NCBI RefSeq assembly: GCF_009928415.1
Contig: NZ_JAABNN010000015.1
Location: 57,206-121,205 of the forward strand
Length of the DNA: 64,000 bases
Reading direction: 5' to 3'
Source: Bacillus sp. USDA818B3_A
GTDB taxonomy: Bacteria; Bacillota; Bacilli; Bacillales; Cytobacillaceae
In this document: positions 42,328 to 52,564 of the stretch, one piece after another
Layout of the letters: each line of letters begins with the position of its first letter
How positions within the stretch are numbered: the first letter of the stretch is position 1
The notes under the pieces: model-generated
What the model was told of the DNA's origin: nothing
Database searches by the model: none
What the model saw: the letters and a program-made list of their open reading frames with translations, nothing else
Position numbers and translations under genes: made by a program

Positions 42328-45105
42328 TTAAAAATTGTTCATACTAAAACCTTCTATTAATTTAAAATTGATAGTTTCCGTTTCAAGGCCGCCGAGTCCG
42401 AAGTATAGCTTTAAGTAAGCATGCTTATTGAAGAAAAATACTTTTGCTGACTTTGATACCCATTCGCCATTGGTTCCGTTAAAAGAGAAAGTCGCTGCCG
42501 GAGCATTGTTCTGAAATAATGTCACTGGCATCTGCGCCAATTCATTCGCAGAAGAACGTATGGTCATTGTTACTTCATATGTCCCAGGATGTTCAAGAGC
42601 AACCGCAAAGACATATTGACTGCCTGTAGAGGTATCAATGTTTTGAAGGCTAATGCTTCCACCGTCACTTACAGGTTGATAGTCAACATCAAAATCAAAC
42701 TCTTTTTTGGTAGATTCCTCTAAACCAATAACCTCAATAGAAAAGTCATTTAATCCAAGGGTACGTTCCATAACAGGAGAACGCATGATAAATTGGCAGA
42801 TATTCGCTGCACATCTTAATAGTTCTCCCCTTGTTAGTGAATCATTAGCAAGAGAAGACACTGTATTATCTTCAAAAGGATTGGTATCAGATTGACCAAC
42901 AACCATATAAAGATCATTTTGTGCACGAGCCATTGCTGCAGTATTATTTTTGGCAGCAGGACCGCTTTCAATATTCATTTTTGCCCACCAGTCCGTCATG
43001 ACAATCCCTTGAAATCCCCATTCATCACGAAGAATCCTTGTATTTTGATCATAGAGACCTGCAGTCCATAAGCCATTTATTGCCCCATAAGTAGTCATAA
43101 TCGAGTATGCCCCTGCTTCTTTAACAGCCATTTCAAAACCTTTTAAGTAAATTTCCCTCAAAGCACGTTCAGAAACAATAGAATTGAGATCATGCCTGTG
43201 ATATTCCTGATTATTGGCACTAAAATGTTTAAGCGTGCCAGTCACACCCACACGATGCATACCCTTTAACTGTGCTGCGGCCATTTTCCCTGTAACATAA
43301 GGGTCTTCAGAGAAGTATTCGAAGTTACGTCCATTTAATGGATTGCGGTGTATATTAATCCCCGGGCCTAGAAGAGTATCAATACGGTTCTTACGTAATT
43401 CCAGACCTTCCATTTCGTAAAGATCCTCAATTAACTCCAAATTAAAAGTGCATGCCAACAAGGTACCATTGGGAAGTGAAAATGCTTCTGTTCCGCAATC
43501 CATGCGTATACCAGAAGGCCCATCTGAACAGCATGCTGCCGGAATCCCAAACGCTTGAAGTCTGTCTGATACCCCGCCAAAGGCTGCGGCAGTACCCGGA
43601 GTTACTCTTGGCGAACACATTCCTTCTCCGCGGATCATACAAGCGAGATCTTCATCCGTCAGCTGATCAAGGAAAGTTTCAAGAGAAACCCTATGGTTAT
43701 AGACATCAGTCAGCTTGTACCCAAGATCACCCTTGTACTCACGGTTTTCTGGAAGTTCAGCCAGACATCGTTGATGGGTGTCCACAGTACGTAATGGCAC
43801 GTCTTCATAGGTTATTGTATAGCCCGAATCACTTACAACAGGCTTCATCCTGGTGAATGCTGTGACAGGAGCGATATTTTCACTTAAACGTAAAACAACT
43901 TGGAGTGTGTCTGCGTAATATTCAAAGCATGGTGTTGCAGTTCGCACATCTGTTCCAACAAACATACGATATGTACCTGCCTCTAACACATAGCAGGATT
44001 TATTACCGGTAACACCACCATCATCATAACAGGCAAAATCAGTAACAGGGATTAAAAATTCCAAAGTCTCACTGCAGCCAGGTTTGATTTGTTTTGTTTT
44101 AGCAAAAGAGACGAGACTACGGGTTGGATTACCCAACTGCCCCTGTGGTTTTTCTACATAAAACTGGACTACTTCCTTACCGGAAAAAGCACCAGTATTT
44201 GTTACTTTAACTGATATTTTAATAATACCATCTGATTCCGACGCTTTATCCGCTTCTGTTGTAAAGGTTGTATAGGAAAGACCGAAGCCAAAAGGATAAA
44301 GTACCTGATCCTTTGCAAAAGTTTCGAAGTAGCGATAACCAACATAGATATCTTCCTGATAAATCGCTTTGTCTTCATGGCCAAAGTTGATGGTTGATGG
44401 ATGGTCATTGATTGATTTGGCTATTGTATCGGTTAATTTTCCAGAGGGTGCAACCTTACCCGTGAGTACATCTAAAAGACCATTACCGCCTTCCATCCCG
44501 CCCTGCCATGCATAGAGGATGGCACTTGGTTGAAAATCCACTGCCCACTGCATATCAATTATATTTCCGACATTCAAGACGACAGCCGTCTTTGCGAACT
44601 TTTTGCAAACTTTAGAAATCATGTCTTTTTCTATATCTGTCAGCAAAAAGCTTCCAGGATCTGCCGTATTATCCCGGTCTTCACCGGCAGTTCTTCCGAT
44701 CATGATTAAAGCCATGTCAGAATTCGCTGCTGCATCGGCAATAAGAGTTTCGTTTACAGGCATTTCTTTTTGTGACCATGGTTCTCCTGCCCAGCCTTCC
44801 CCTTTATTAAAGGGATTTTCTTCAAGCCATGCTTCGTAAGTTTGAAGCAGTGACTCATTTAACTGAATATCGTCACAACCTTTTAAAGCATCCAACGGCG
44901 TTGTCACATAAGCAACATTTACCATTCCACCAGAACCTGTACCACTTTTATAATAAGAAAACTGATTACGGCCAAAAACGGAAATGGTTGTTCCTGATTT
45001 TATGGGCAGCGTTCCATTTTCATTTTTTAATAGAACAGCACCTTCTGCAATTGCAGTACGGGCCAATTGTGTATATTTATTCCAGTCTAATGTATATTTT
45101 GACAT
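42328..45105 (-). CDS. GH3 beta-glucosidase with reversed domain order
   Basis: 925 residues from the ATG with AAGGGGG 6 nt upstream. The usual GH3 order is barrel then alpha/beta sandwich. Here the sandwich comes first (about 10-290, with the acid/base region GRTAGEDRDN, E142), then a fibronectin-III-like segment (about 300-400). The TIM barrel follows (about 480-770, GPGINIHRNPLNGRNFEYFSEDP-type motif and nucleophile Asp in GIVMTDWW), and last a roughly 130-residue beta-rich tail resembling a carbohydrate-binding module. Ruminococcus albus-type beta-glucosidases share this reversed order. No signal peptide. Divergent from the AraC gene. Confidence 0.9.
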   Translation of the reverse strand: MSKYTLDWNKYTQLARTAIAEGAVLLKNENGTLPIKSGTTISVFGRNQFSYYKSGTGSGGMVNVAYVTTPLDALKGCDDIQLNESLLQTYEAWLEENPFNKGEGWAGEPWSQKEMPVNETLIADAAANSDMALIMIGRTAGEDRDNTADPGSFLLTDIEKDMISKVCKKFAKTAVVLNVGNIIDMQWAVDFQPSAILYAWQGGMEGGNGLLDVLTGKVAPSGKLTDTIAKSINDHPSTINFGHEDKAIYQEDIYVGYRYFETFAKDQVLYPFGFGLSYTTFTTEADKASESDGIIKISVKVTNTGAFSGKEVVQFYVEKPQGQLGNPTRSLVSFAKTKQIKPGCSETLEFLIPVTDFACYDDGGVTGNKSCYVLEAGTYRMFVGTDVRTATPCFEYYADTLQVVLRLSENIAPVTAFTRMKPVVSDSGYTITYEDVPLRTVDTHQRCLAELPENREYKGDLGYKLTDVYNHRVSLETFLDQLTDEDLACMIRGEGMCSPRVTPGTAAAFGGVSDRLQAFGIPAACCSDGPSGIRMDCGTEAFSLPNGTLLACTFNLELIEDLYEMEGLELRKNRIDTLLGPGINIHRNPLNGRNFEYFSEDPYVTGKMAAAQLKGMHRVGVTGTLKHFSANNQEYHRHDLNSIVSERALREIYLKGFEMAVKEAGAYSIMTTYGAINGLWTAGLYDQNTRILRDEWGFQGIVMTDWWAKMNIESGPAAKNNTAAMARAQNDLYMVVGQSDTNPFEDNTVSSLANDSLTRGELLRCAANICQFIMRSPVMERTLGLNDFSIEVIGLEESTKKEFDFDVDYQPVSDGGSISLQNIDTSTGSQYVFAVALEHPGTYEVTMTIRSSANELAQMPVTLFQNNAPAATFSFNGTNGEWVSKSAKVFFFNKHAYLKLYFGLGGLETETINFKLIEGFSMNNF

Positions 45106-45155
45106 ATGCAGCCCCCTTATAATTAAAAATACCATTCCTATTCCGTCTATGAGTC

Positions 45156-45169
45156 TGAAAACGGTTTAT
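45156..45169. promoter_or_regulatory. cre-like site before GH3
   Basis: TGAAAACGGTTTAT, one step from the CcpA consensus, 31 bp from AraC-type site 3. Confidence 0.5.
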
Positions 45170-45199
45170 TTACAATATAAATAAAGACATCTATAATAT

Positions 45200-45232
45200 A
45201 TGGTATATTTTAAAGAAAAATAGTATTTTTTA
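45200..45232. promoter_or_regulatory. AraC-type direct-repeat site 3 (GH3 / AraC intergenic)
   Basis: ATGGTATATTTT (45200) and ATAGTATTTTTT (45220), 20 bp apart. It lies between the divergent GH3 and AraC genes, 27 bp from the AraC start codon, so it may also control the regulator. Confidence 0.72.
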
Positions 45233-45258
45233 TCATTTATTTGAAAGGATAGAATTCA

Positions 45259-46449
45259 ATGAAACTAACACACAACGACATTGAAACCGCTTGTAAATTA
45301 GTATATAACACAACGAATATCCCTATATTTTTTCTAAAAAAAAACCAGGAATACGCTTGGACATTTACTAATAAATATTCTTCCATTATTGATATAAAAA
45401 GTTTGCCAAAAGGACTAATAAATGAATTTTTTTCAATTAACTCAACTAAAAAAATACAGTTGGTTTATATAAAAAACTCAAATGATAAGGTTGCGATTTT
45501 ACCCTATCCCGAAGATAACGATGCACTTCTCGTCCTTTGGCCCGAAGCTGAAAAACTTTTTTCGCCTAATGTAAATAAAGTGTTAGAATCATCCGGTCAA
45601 ATTCCTTATGACACAAATCAATTGATGAACACAGCTATTTTACTGCACTATATTTTTTATAAAGAACAATTATCTTTGAGCCACGTTATTCAGGACAATC
45701 AAGATATCAATACTTCCCAGATGCCAGGCATTATTGAATTTCAGATTATGGAGCAGCGTGAAAACAGTAATTACCATAGCTCGTTTCTGGCAGAAAAGAA
45801 AATTTTCCAAAATGTTCAATTGGGGAATAAAGAAAAAATGCTCTATTACATGAAGCTGCATTCAGAGGAAGGGATTTACGGCACTTTGTCCAAAAGAGAT
45901 ACTTTAAGGAGTCATAAGAACCTAGTTATCACCGCCATCACTCTTGCAACCAGGGCTGCCATCGAAGGAGGGCTCTACCCTGAGATCGCCTATAATTTAA
46001 GTGATGCTTATATCCAACAAATCGAGGAAATTAATAAAATTAATTCAGTTAATGGATTACTTGAAGATATATTGGTAGATTTTACAGAACGGGTAGCAAA
46101 AGCAAACCGCTCTCATTATACAAAAACGATATTATTATGCCAGGAATACATTTTTAATCATCTATACGAGGATTTAACACTAGAATCACTTGCTGAACAA
46201 TTGCATTTAAGCCCCTCCTATCTCTCTAATAAATTTAAAGATGAGACAGGAGAGACCCTAAAAGCCTTTATTCAACGAAATAAAATTGAGGAAGCTAAAA
46301 ACCTTCTTGTTTATTCTAATTTAAACATAAGTGAAATTTATTCTGTTTTAAACTTTTACGATCAGAGCTACTTTATTAAAGTCTTTAAGAAGTTTACTGG
46401 CTGTACGCCAAAACAATATAAGAATAACTTTATCCTTAAGTCTTCTTGA
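45259..46449 (+). CDS. AraC-family regulator of the beta-glycoside locus
   Basis: 396 residues. The C-terminal double helix-turn-helix (about 290-390) includes LTLESLAEQLHLSPSYLSNKFK and ISEIYSVLNFYDQSYFIKVFKKFTGCTPKQYK, the AraC/XylS signature. The roughly 280-residue N-terminal part is not an obvious cupin and is unassigned; it presumably senses the inducer. GAAAGGA precedes the ATG. Divergent from GH3. It is the only regulator in the locus, so it is the best candidate to bind the four 20-bp direct repeats. Confidence 0.9.
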   Translation: MKLTHNDIETACKLVYNTTNIPIFFLKKNQEYAWTFTNKYSSIIDIKSLPKGLINEFFSINSTKKIQLVYIKNSNDKVAILPYPEDNDALLVLWPEAEKLFSPNVNKVLESSGQIPYDTNQLMNTAILLHYIFYKEQLSLSHVIQDNQDINTSQMPGIIEFQIMEQRENSNYHSSFLAEKKIFQNVQLGNKEKMLYYMKLHSEEGIYGTLSKRDTLRSHKNLVITAITLATRAAIEGGLYPEIAYNLSDAYIQQIEEINKINSVNGLLEDILVDFTERVAKANRSHYTKTILLCQEYIFNHLYEDLTLESLAEQLHLSPSYLSNKFKDETGETLKAFIQRNKIEEAKNLLVYSNLNISEIYSVLNFYDQSYFIKVFKKFTGCTPKQYKNNFILKSS

Positions 46450-46455
46450 AAGGGT

Positions 46456-46996
46456 TTACTTCAGTACCATTGTGTTAAAGGATTCTGCCTTTAACTCACA
46501 TTGAAAGGATTTACCTTGAAATTCAAATACCAATTCCCGTTGTTTTTTTAGCGGATTGTTGACAATTAATACGGTTGACCCGTCCGGATTTTGAAATGCC
46601 AGTGAATGAGCGGTAAGATGTCCCTTTGTCTCGATTCTTACTGCTCCATTTTTAACAAAATGGGAGTGATGTTTAACGACATAGAATTCAGGATTGTAGG
46701 TGAACTTTTTTGTTACCGGGTCCACTGTAATCATGGAATTCTGTTTCCAAGCCCCAAGTGCTGCGTCCTTTCGCTTCCAATACTGCATTCCAGTAAACAT
46801 ACCCATTTGCTCCATTGACGAAATAATGCATTCCCAGTTCATTGAAACAGCTACCAAACCCTTCAACCACACGGCCTTTATTATTTGTAATTATCAAGGT
46901 ATTTTGTTTATCAGTAGTTTCTACTGGTTTGCTCGTCTGCCAAAAGTTTTCTCTTGTTGATTCTATCCATTGAATTTTTTCAGACAAAGTACCCAT
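46456..46996 (-). pseudogene. GH30 glucosylceramidase remnant (internal deletion plus frameshift)
   Basis: The start (ATG with AAAGGAAAGGA) encodes a GH30 N-terminus with VVEGFGSCFNELGM. The frame then jumps straight to HYFVNGANGYVYWNAVLEAKG, a segment near the C-terminal end of the barrel, so roughly 300-350 residues of the barrel are missing. Shortly after RSTWG the frame is lost. The C-terminal beta domain continues in the next frame (AWKQNSMITVDP to the end, FNTMVLK). It still has an AraC-type site and a cre-like site upstream. A non-functional relic of a third glycosidase. Confidence 0.85.
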
Positions 46997-47021
46997 TCCT
47001 TTCCTTTTTGAATTCCACTTT

Positions 47022-47035
47022 AGAGAACGCTTTAT
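47022..47035. promoter_or_regulatory. cre-like site before the GH30 remnant
   Basis: AGAGAACGCTTTAT, 33 bp from AraC-type site 4 and 26 bp upstream of the remnant's start codon. Confidence 0.5.
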
Positions 47036-47067
47036 TCTGTAATAATAAATATTTATAGTCAAAGTTT

Positions 47068-47100
47068 ATAGTATTTTTTCATGATAAATAGTATTTCCTC
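47068..47100. promoter_or_regulatory. AraC-type direct-repeat site 4 (GH30 remnant)
   Basis: ATAGTATTTTTT (47068) and ATAGTATTTCCT (47088), again 20 bp apart. More diverged than the other three, consistent with lost selection. Confidence 0.65.
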
Positions 47101-47189
47101 TATGTCTTCAACAGGCAATCGTCATCCTCGTTGGAACTCTAATACAACTAGCAAATATTCAAGGACAGACAGGGAGATATACTCCCTAC

Positions 47190-47456
47190 CTATCTATCTT
47201 CTTCCCCTGCAGTTAAATCGAGTACAAAAGTTTTAGGGATATAACGTCTCCCCTGTGAATTGTGGACCAAATCACTAATCTTTGGTGGATGCGGAAATTC
47301 TCCCACAAATTTCAATAGATTCTTCTGCACATTATCATACGAATATTTTTGCAGGACCATGTACCAGGCATCCAGCTTATGTTGATCAAACTGAAACTTT
47401 TCATAATAGACTTGTATAAGGTTCATTAACTTATAACACTCTTTCTTATTCATCAA
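47190..47456 (-). CDS. Phage helicase-loader/inhibitor-like protein (G39P type)
   Basis: 88 residues. KLMNLIQVYYEKFQFDQHKLDAW then YSYDNVQKNLLKFV and FPHPPKISDLV resembles the small all-helical proteins related to SPP1 G39P, which deliver or inhibit the replicative helicase. It overlaps the upstream replication-protein gene by 11 nt, the order seen in phage replication modules. No other phage genes are attached, so this is likely a prophage remnant. Confidence 0.65.
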   Translation of the reverse strand: MMNKKECYKLMNLIQVYYEKFQFDQHKLDAWYMVLQKYSYDNVQKNLLKFVGEFPHPPKISDLVHNSQGRRYIPKTFVLDLTAGEEDR

Positions 47457-48162
47457 GGTTAAAATCCCCCTCAGTTAGCCTCTTCTTCCCTTCCTGCTGA
47501 TTGAGATACGATTCAAATTTTGTCCCAAACAATGTCTCCGGCCGCAGGAACTTATTCCAAGCTGGATCGGACCGCCAATCAGCTGTCTTCAAATCGATGA
47601 CTCTATTAAAATCCTCGAGCGTAAAACCTTCTTTATATCTGGCATGAATCAGTTCCCTTGTTTTAATAGAACTAAGTTTAAAGCTCTTTCCCGTCTTCTC
47701 ATTCAAATAGCCAATAATTTCATCATAGGGAATCACCTTTTTCACGGATGAATTGTCTGCCGATTCCCACGCCTTCTCCGAATCTTCCTCAGGAGCTGCT
47801 TCCTCTATGGAGGTAGCTTCACTCTCGGGCGGGCTATCTTCAAACTCCTGCAATTTTTTATAGTCAATGCTGTACCATTTTGTCTTATCCATTTTCATCC
47901 GATTCCAGTTCTCAGATAGAAGTAATCCTAGCATCTCTAACGAGCGAATCGTCCGCTTAATCGTACTCACTGACCAAAATGGCAGCTGCTTCTGCCACTC
48001 TTCATATGTATTATAAACCCAGGTTCTACCCTCAATATGATGCTTGCTCATTCCAAGCCAATAATGAATTTGCTGCAATACCACTGCCTCATTTAAACCG
48101 ATTTTAGCTGCCAAACTAGGAATAATCATGACCGGACTTTCATTGACTAATAGCCTGCTCAA
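47446..48162 (-). CDS. Phage replisome organiser / DnaD-like replication protein
   Basis: 238 residues. N-terminal winged-helix region (PSLAAKIGLNEAVVLQQIHYWL, STIKRTIRSLEMLGLL) as in phage replication initiators, an acidic Glu/Ser-rich linker at about 118-150, and a C-terminal domain (IIGYLNEKTGKSF, WRSDPAWNKFLRPETLFG) of the phage-conserved C-terminal type. It binds phage origin DNA in relatives. Intact reading frame, and paired with the G39P-like gene. Part of a degraded prophage or a domesticated pair. Confidence 0.82.
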   Translation of the reverse strand: MSRLLVNESPVMIIPSLAAKIGLNEAVVLQQIHYWLGMSKHHIEGRTWVYNTYEEWQKQLPFWSVSTIKRTIRSLEMLGLLLSENWNRMKMDKTKWYSIDYKKLQEFEDSPPESEATSIEEAAPEEDSEKAWESADNSSVKKVIPYDEIIGYLNEKTGKSFKLSSIKTRELIHARYKEGFTLEDFNRVIDLKTADWRSDPAWNKFLRPETLFGTKFESYLNQQEGKKRLTEGDFNLDE

Positions 48163-48578
48163 CTGAACCTCTCCTTTAATGAATTTTATAAAGGAACCTA
48201 GGCTCTGTCGTAAGACACGAGTAGCCCACCGATTGGTTCAAGTCCCTTCACTGGTTATATAAAAATAAAATCGTAAAAAGGACAGGTTCTTTAAAAAATA
48301 TTTTTGCTTGATGGAAAAATTAAAATGGGAGAGGACCTATTATATTTTTCTTTGTAGTAATCTTTGAAGTACTTTAATGAAGAAATCTATGGTATTGGTT
48401 GGGTCAACAAGAGTATTTCTATGTGTCATTCTGAATCAATCCAAACGTCAGGATGATCGAATAAGCTTGGTCATTTTGGGCTGATGAAGGATTCAAAAAC
48501 CTGGTGTAAAGATAGGCATAAGAAAGAGGTTTCCGACCAGAAGATACAGTTGGAAACCAAGAATTTAAAGAACTTGCA
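48163..48578. other. Gap between phage remnant and marC
   Basis: No ORF of note. A GGTTCAAGTCC string near 48236 resembles a tRNA T-loop, but the flanks do not pair. Nothing else recognisable. Confidence 0.4.
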
Positions 48579-49208
48579 TTATAAATGAGGGAAAAGGCCT
48601 TTTATACCTTCTGCAATCATCTGGATAGAAATAACAGCAAGAATCAACCCCATTAATCTTGTTACAACATTTAAACCACCTTGGCCAAGTTTGTTAATAA
48701 CAGGAGTTGAATAGTAAAACAGCACATAAGAAAGTGCTAATACTAGCGCAAATCCAATAAACACAAGGATTAGATTATAGATGTCAAAGGAACCGGAACC
48801 TGTGTGTGACATAACCGTTGCAATAGTACCAGGGCCAGCCATAATAGGCAGCGCAAGAGGCGTAATTGATATATCCTCCTTTTCTTCCGCTTCCTGTTTT
48901 TCTGCAGAATGTGGTGTCTGAGCGTTTGAAGTCTTTGCATGTAAAAGATTAAAAGCAATTCCGAAAATAAGAATTCCTCCAGCAACTCGAAACGCATGAA
49001 TAGTAATACCAAATATAGAAAATATAAAGTTGCCAAGCACCAGAAATACAGTAAGAATACACAAGGAAACGATTGCCGCTTTCCTTGCCGTATGTTTCTT
49101 TTGCTGTTGAGAATATCCGTTGGTAAGGGAAATAAAAATTGGAATATTCCCTATCGGATTCATGACAGCGAAAAACGATACCGTCATTTTAAGAAGTAGA
49201 CTAACCAA
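48579..49208 (-). CDS. MarC-family (UPF0056) integral membrane protein
   Basis: 209 residues, six hydrophobic segments. MNPIGNIPIFISLT near the start and ALPIMAGPGTIATVM in the second half are MarC family hallmarks. Acts in the cytoplasmic membrane; the transported molecule, if any, is unknown, and the old link to multiple antibiotic resistance has not held. Upstream AGGAGG supports the start. Stands alone. Confidence 0.88.
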   Translation of the reverse strand: MVSLLLKMTVSFFAVMNPIGNIPIFISLTNGYSQQQKKHTARKAAIVSLCILTVFLVLGNFIFSIFGITIHAFRVAGGILIFGIAFNLLHAKTSNAQTPHSAEKQEAEEKEDISITPLALPIMAGPGTIATVMSHTGSGSFDIYNLILVFIGFALVLALSYVLFYYSTPVINKLGQGGLNVVTRLMGLILAVISIQMIAEGIKGLFPHL

Positions 49209-49353
49209 AAAGTTTCCTCCTAACTCACTTTAACCATTTTTGAATTCATCCTTATATATTACCCACATTGAGAAAACCAAACAAAAACAAGGAAAACACT
49301 AAACAATTCACTCCAAATAAGAAGAGCGCAAGGTGCCAGTTTACAGTCTGAAT
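49209..49353. other. Promoter region of marC, no gene
   Basis: AT-rich and unremarkable, up to a strong terminator. Confidence 0.35.
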
Positions 49354-49395
49354 AAAAAAGATCTCTCAGGAAAAACTCTGAGAGATCTTTTTTTA
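49354..49395. terminator. Bidirectional terminator
   Basis: GATCTCTCAG and CTGAGAGATC stem with A-run before and TTTTTTT after. No complete gene adjoins it on either side, so it may belong to lost flanking DNA. Confidence 0.8.
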
Positions 49396-49466
49396 TATGT
49401 GGCCAAATTGTTTTAAACAGCTTTGCCTCTAAGGACAGGCCTTGTATAAAAGGTTTTTAACCTCTT

Positions 49467-49485
49467 ATTACATCATGCCGCCCAT
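49467..49485. repeat. 19-bp direct repeat of the groEL 3' end (att-like), distal copy
   Basis: ATTACATCATGCCGCCCAT is identical to 50195-50213, the stop and last five codons of groEL. It lies in non-coding DNA 730 bp away. Followed by TGTTAGCA-type repeats (49610-49640) also found near the groEL end. Confidence 0.7.
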
Positions 49486-49696
49486 ATAGTTTTATGCTGT
49501 AACATTTTTAACCGCATTAGAAGAAAGCCGCATAGAATCCGCATTCTGCAGGTGGTGCGGTAACATCTTTAACCTAGAAGTACTGTGATTTATTGTACTT
49601 CGTTAGCAAAATGTTAGCATGTTGTTACCGGTCAATGATGTAATCGACTTGATGATACTTATAACAAAAGCGATGCAGATTTTATATGCATCGCTT

Positions 49697-49930
49697 TTAT
49701 TTGCTTTTTTTATTATTAAATAGAATTAAAAGGGCTCCAACAACCACGATAGCACCCAACAAAATATATGTGCCTGTCCCCAGGTGGCCGCCCCAACTGA
49801 TTGTAATATCATCACTCTTTTGATATGCTGACGCCATTAATATCGAATCGGATATAGAGTTCATACCATGTAGGATCAGACCTGTAAGGATGGCTTGCAC
49901 TGCTATGAAAATACCTACTAATTCTCTCAT
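49697..49930 (-). CDS. Small two-helix membrane protein, 77 residues
   Basis: Two hydrophobic helices (about 4-25 and 52-70) joined by a polar loop with SAYQKSDDITISWGGH; basic C-terminus NNKKSK. Not recognised. Lies between the two copies of the groEL-end repeat, so it may be residual cargo of an integrated element. Confidence 0.6.
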   Translation of the reverse strand: MRELVGIFIAVQAILTGLILHGMNSISDSILMASAYQKSDDITISWGGHLGTGTYILLGAIVVVGALLILFNNKKSK

Positions 49931-50065
49931 TCTTTTTGTACCCCTCGCTGTTCTTTTTCTTTATTCTAATTTACCATTGCTATGTAAATCTACATAAATT
50001 TTCATATAAGAAAAAGCAAAGTTTTACAACCCTGCTTTATCTTCGTGTAACCAAAGAAATGAAAA

Positions 50066-50106
50066 AAGAGGCTTCCCACAAGTTTGCGCAACTCATGAGA
50101 AACCTC
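50066..50106. repeat. Diverged relative of the 47-bp hairpin (copy C)
   Basis: GAGG-CTTCCCA-CAAGTT-TGCG-CAACT-CATGAGAAA-CCTC keeps the outer stem, inner stem and similar internal loops of copies A and B, but with different stem bases, implying structure-preserving change. Confidence 0.45.
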
Positions 50107-50162
50107 GAATTTTAGGAGAGAAATGTTAGCAAGATGTTAGCATTCCGCTCCCCTCTTACATA

Positions 50163-50188
50163 AAACCCTCATATATCAAGGGGTTTGG
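50163..50188 (-). terminator. Probable groEL terminator
   Basis: ACCCCTT-GATATATG-AGGGT stem followed by TTTAT in the minus direction, 8-30 nt after the groEL stop. Short U-run, so moderate strength. Confidence 0.55.
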
Positions 50189-50194
50189 GCGATG

Positions 50195-51851
<1,657 letters not shown>

Positions 51852-51896
51852 TTACTCTGAATCTATTATAGAATTTTCGCGCCGAAACGCTTTTCT

Positions 51897-52184
51897 TTAC
51901 TCGCCTACTACAGCAAGAATATCGCTTTCACGAAGGATTAAGTATTCAACACCCTGGTATTTCACTTCAGTACCAGCGTATTTTGAGAAGATAATGCGAT
52001 CGCCTACAGCCACATCAAGTGCTACGCGCTCACCGTTTTCAAGGACACGGCCATTACCTGCGGCAACAACTTTCCCTTCCTGAGGCTTTTCTTTCGCTGA
52101 ATCCGGTAAAACGATTCCGCTTGCAGTTTTTTCTTCAGACTCGACAAGCTCAATAATAATACGATCACCTAATGGTCTTAACAA
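51897..52184 (-). CDS. groES: 10-kDa co-chaperonin GroES
   Basis: 95 residues when begun at TTG before [11 protein letters not shown], which has GAGGAGG 9 nt upstream; the longer frame would run through that site. Mobile loop [19 protein letters not shown] present. Heptameric lid of GroEL. First gene of the HrcA/CIRCE-controlled operon. The TTG start is inferred from spacing and family length. Confidence 0.97.
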   Translation of the reverse strand: MLRPLGDRIIIELVESEEKTASGIVLPDSAKEKPQEGKVVAAGNGRVLENGERVALDVAVGDRIIFSKYAGTEVKYQGVEYLILRESDILAVVGE

Positions 52185-52223
52185 TTCAAACAACCTCCTC
52201 AAATATATGTAATTTCGTCTTTA

Positions 52224-52250
52224 TTAGCACTCTCTTCTAATGAGTGCTAA
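52224..52250. promoter_or_regulatory. CIRCE operator (HrcA) of groESL
   Basis: TTAGCACTC-N9-GAGTGCTAA, exact consensus, 40 bp upstream of groES. HrcA represses the operon here until heat shock. Confidence 0.97.
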
Positions 52251-52260
52251 CACAATTATT

Positions 52261-52289
52261 ATAATAATGAATCTGCCATTCTTTTGCAA
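52261..52289 (-). promoter_or_regulatory. Probable sigma-A promoter of groESL
   Basis: In the minus direction TTGCAA, 17 nt, TATTAT (overlapping TATAAT), placed directly upstream of CIRCE as in other Bacillaceae. Confidence 0.6.
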
Positions 52290-52564
52290 GTATGATGAAT
52301 AAATTTTTAAAAAGAAATTTTGTTTCATACAACCTTATAAAGTATGTGAATATGTACGCATTCTATACCTCTTTTTTTAAAGGTGCGGACAAATTTTTAA
52401 GGCTAGTTTTTTAAGCCAGGCTGGTTAATTTTTTCATAACAAATCATCAAAATTGAAACAATTCCAGCTTTAAGAGTAAAATAAATATTAGTGCTTTTCT
52501 TTGACCAAATCTTAAACGTTGGTACTCTTTGCATAATTTAAATGTGATTAAAGGAGATTATCAT
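52290..52564. other. Divergent gap groES / ydiL
   Basis: No gene. AT-rich; presumably holds the ydiL promoter. A short GGCT..AGCC fold near 52400 is not followed by a U-run. Confidence 0.35.

Noticed and set aside
46688..47062. Independent small gene of 124 codons upstream of a 138-codon ORF
   Set aside because: Both overlap and together spell a broken GH30 protein, so they are treated as one pseudogene.
48220..48260. tRNA-like T-loop GGTTCAAGTCC
   Set aside because: The flanking bases do not form a T-stem or acceptor stem and there is no anticodon arm.
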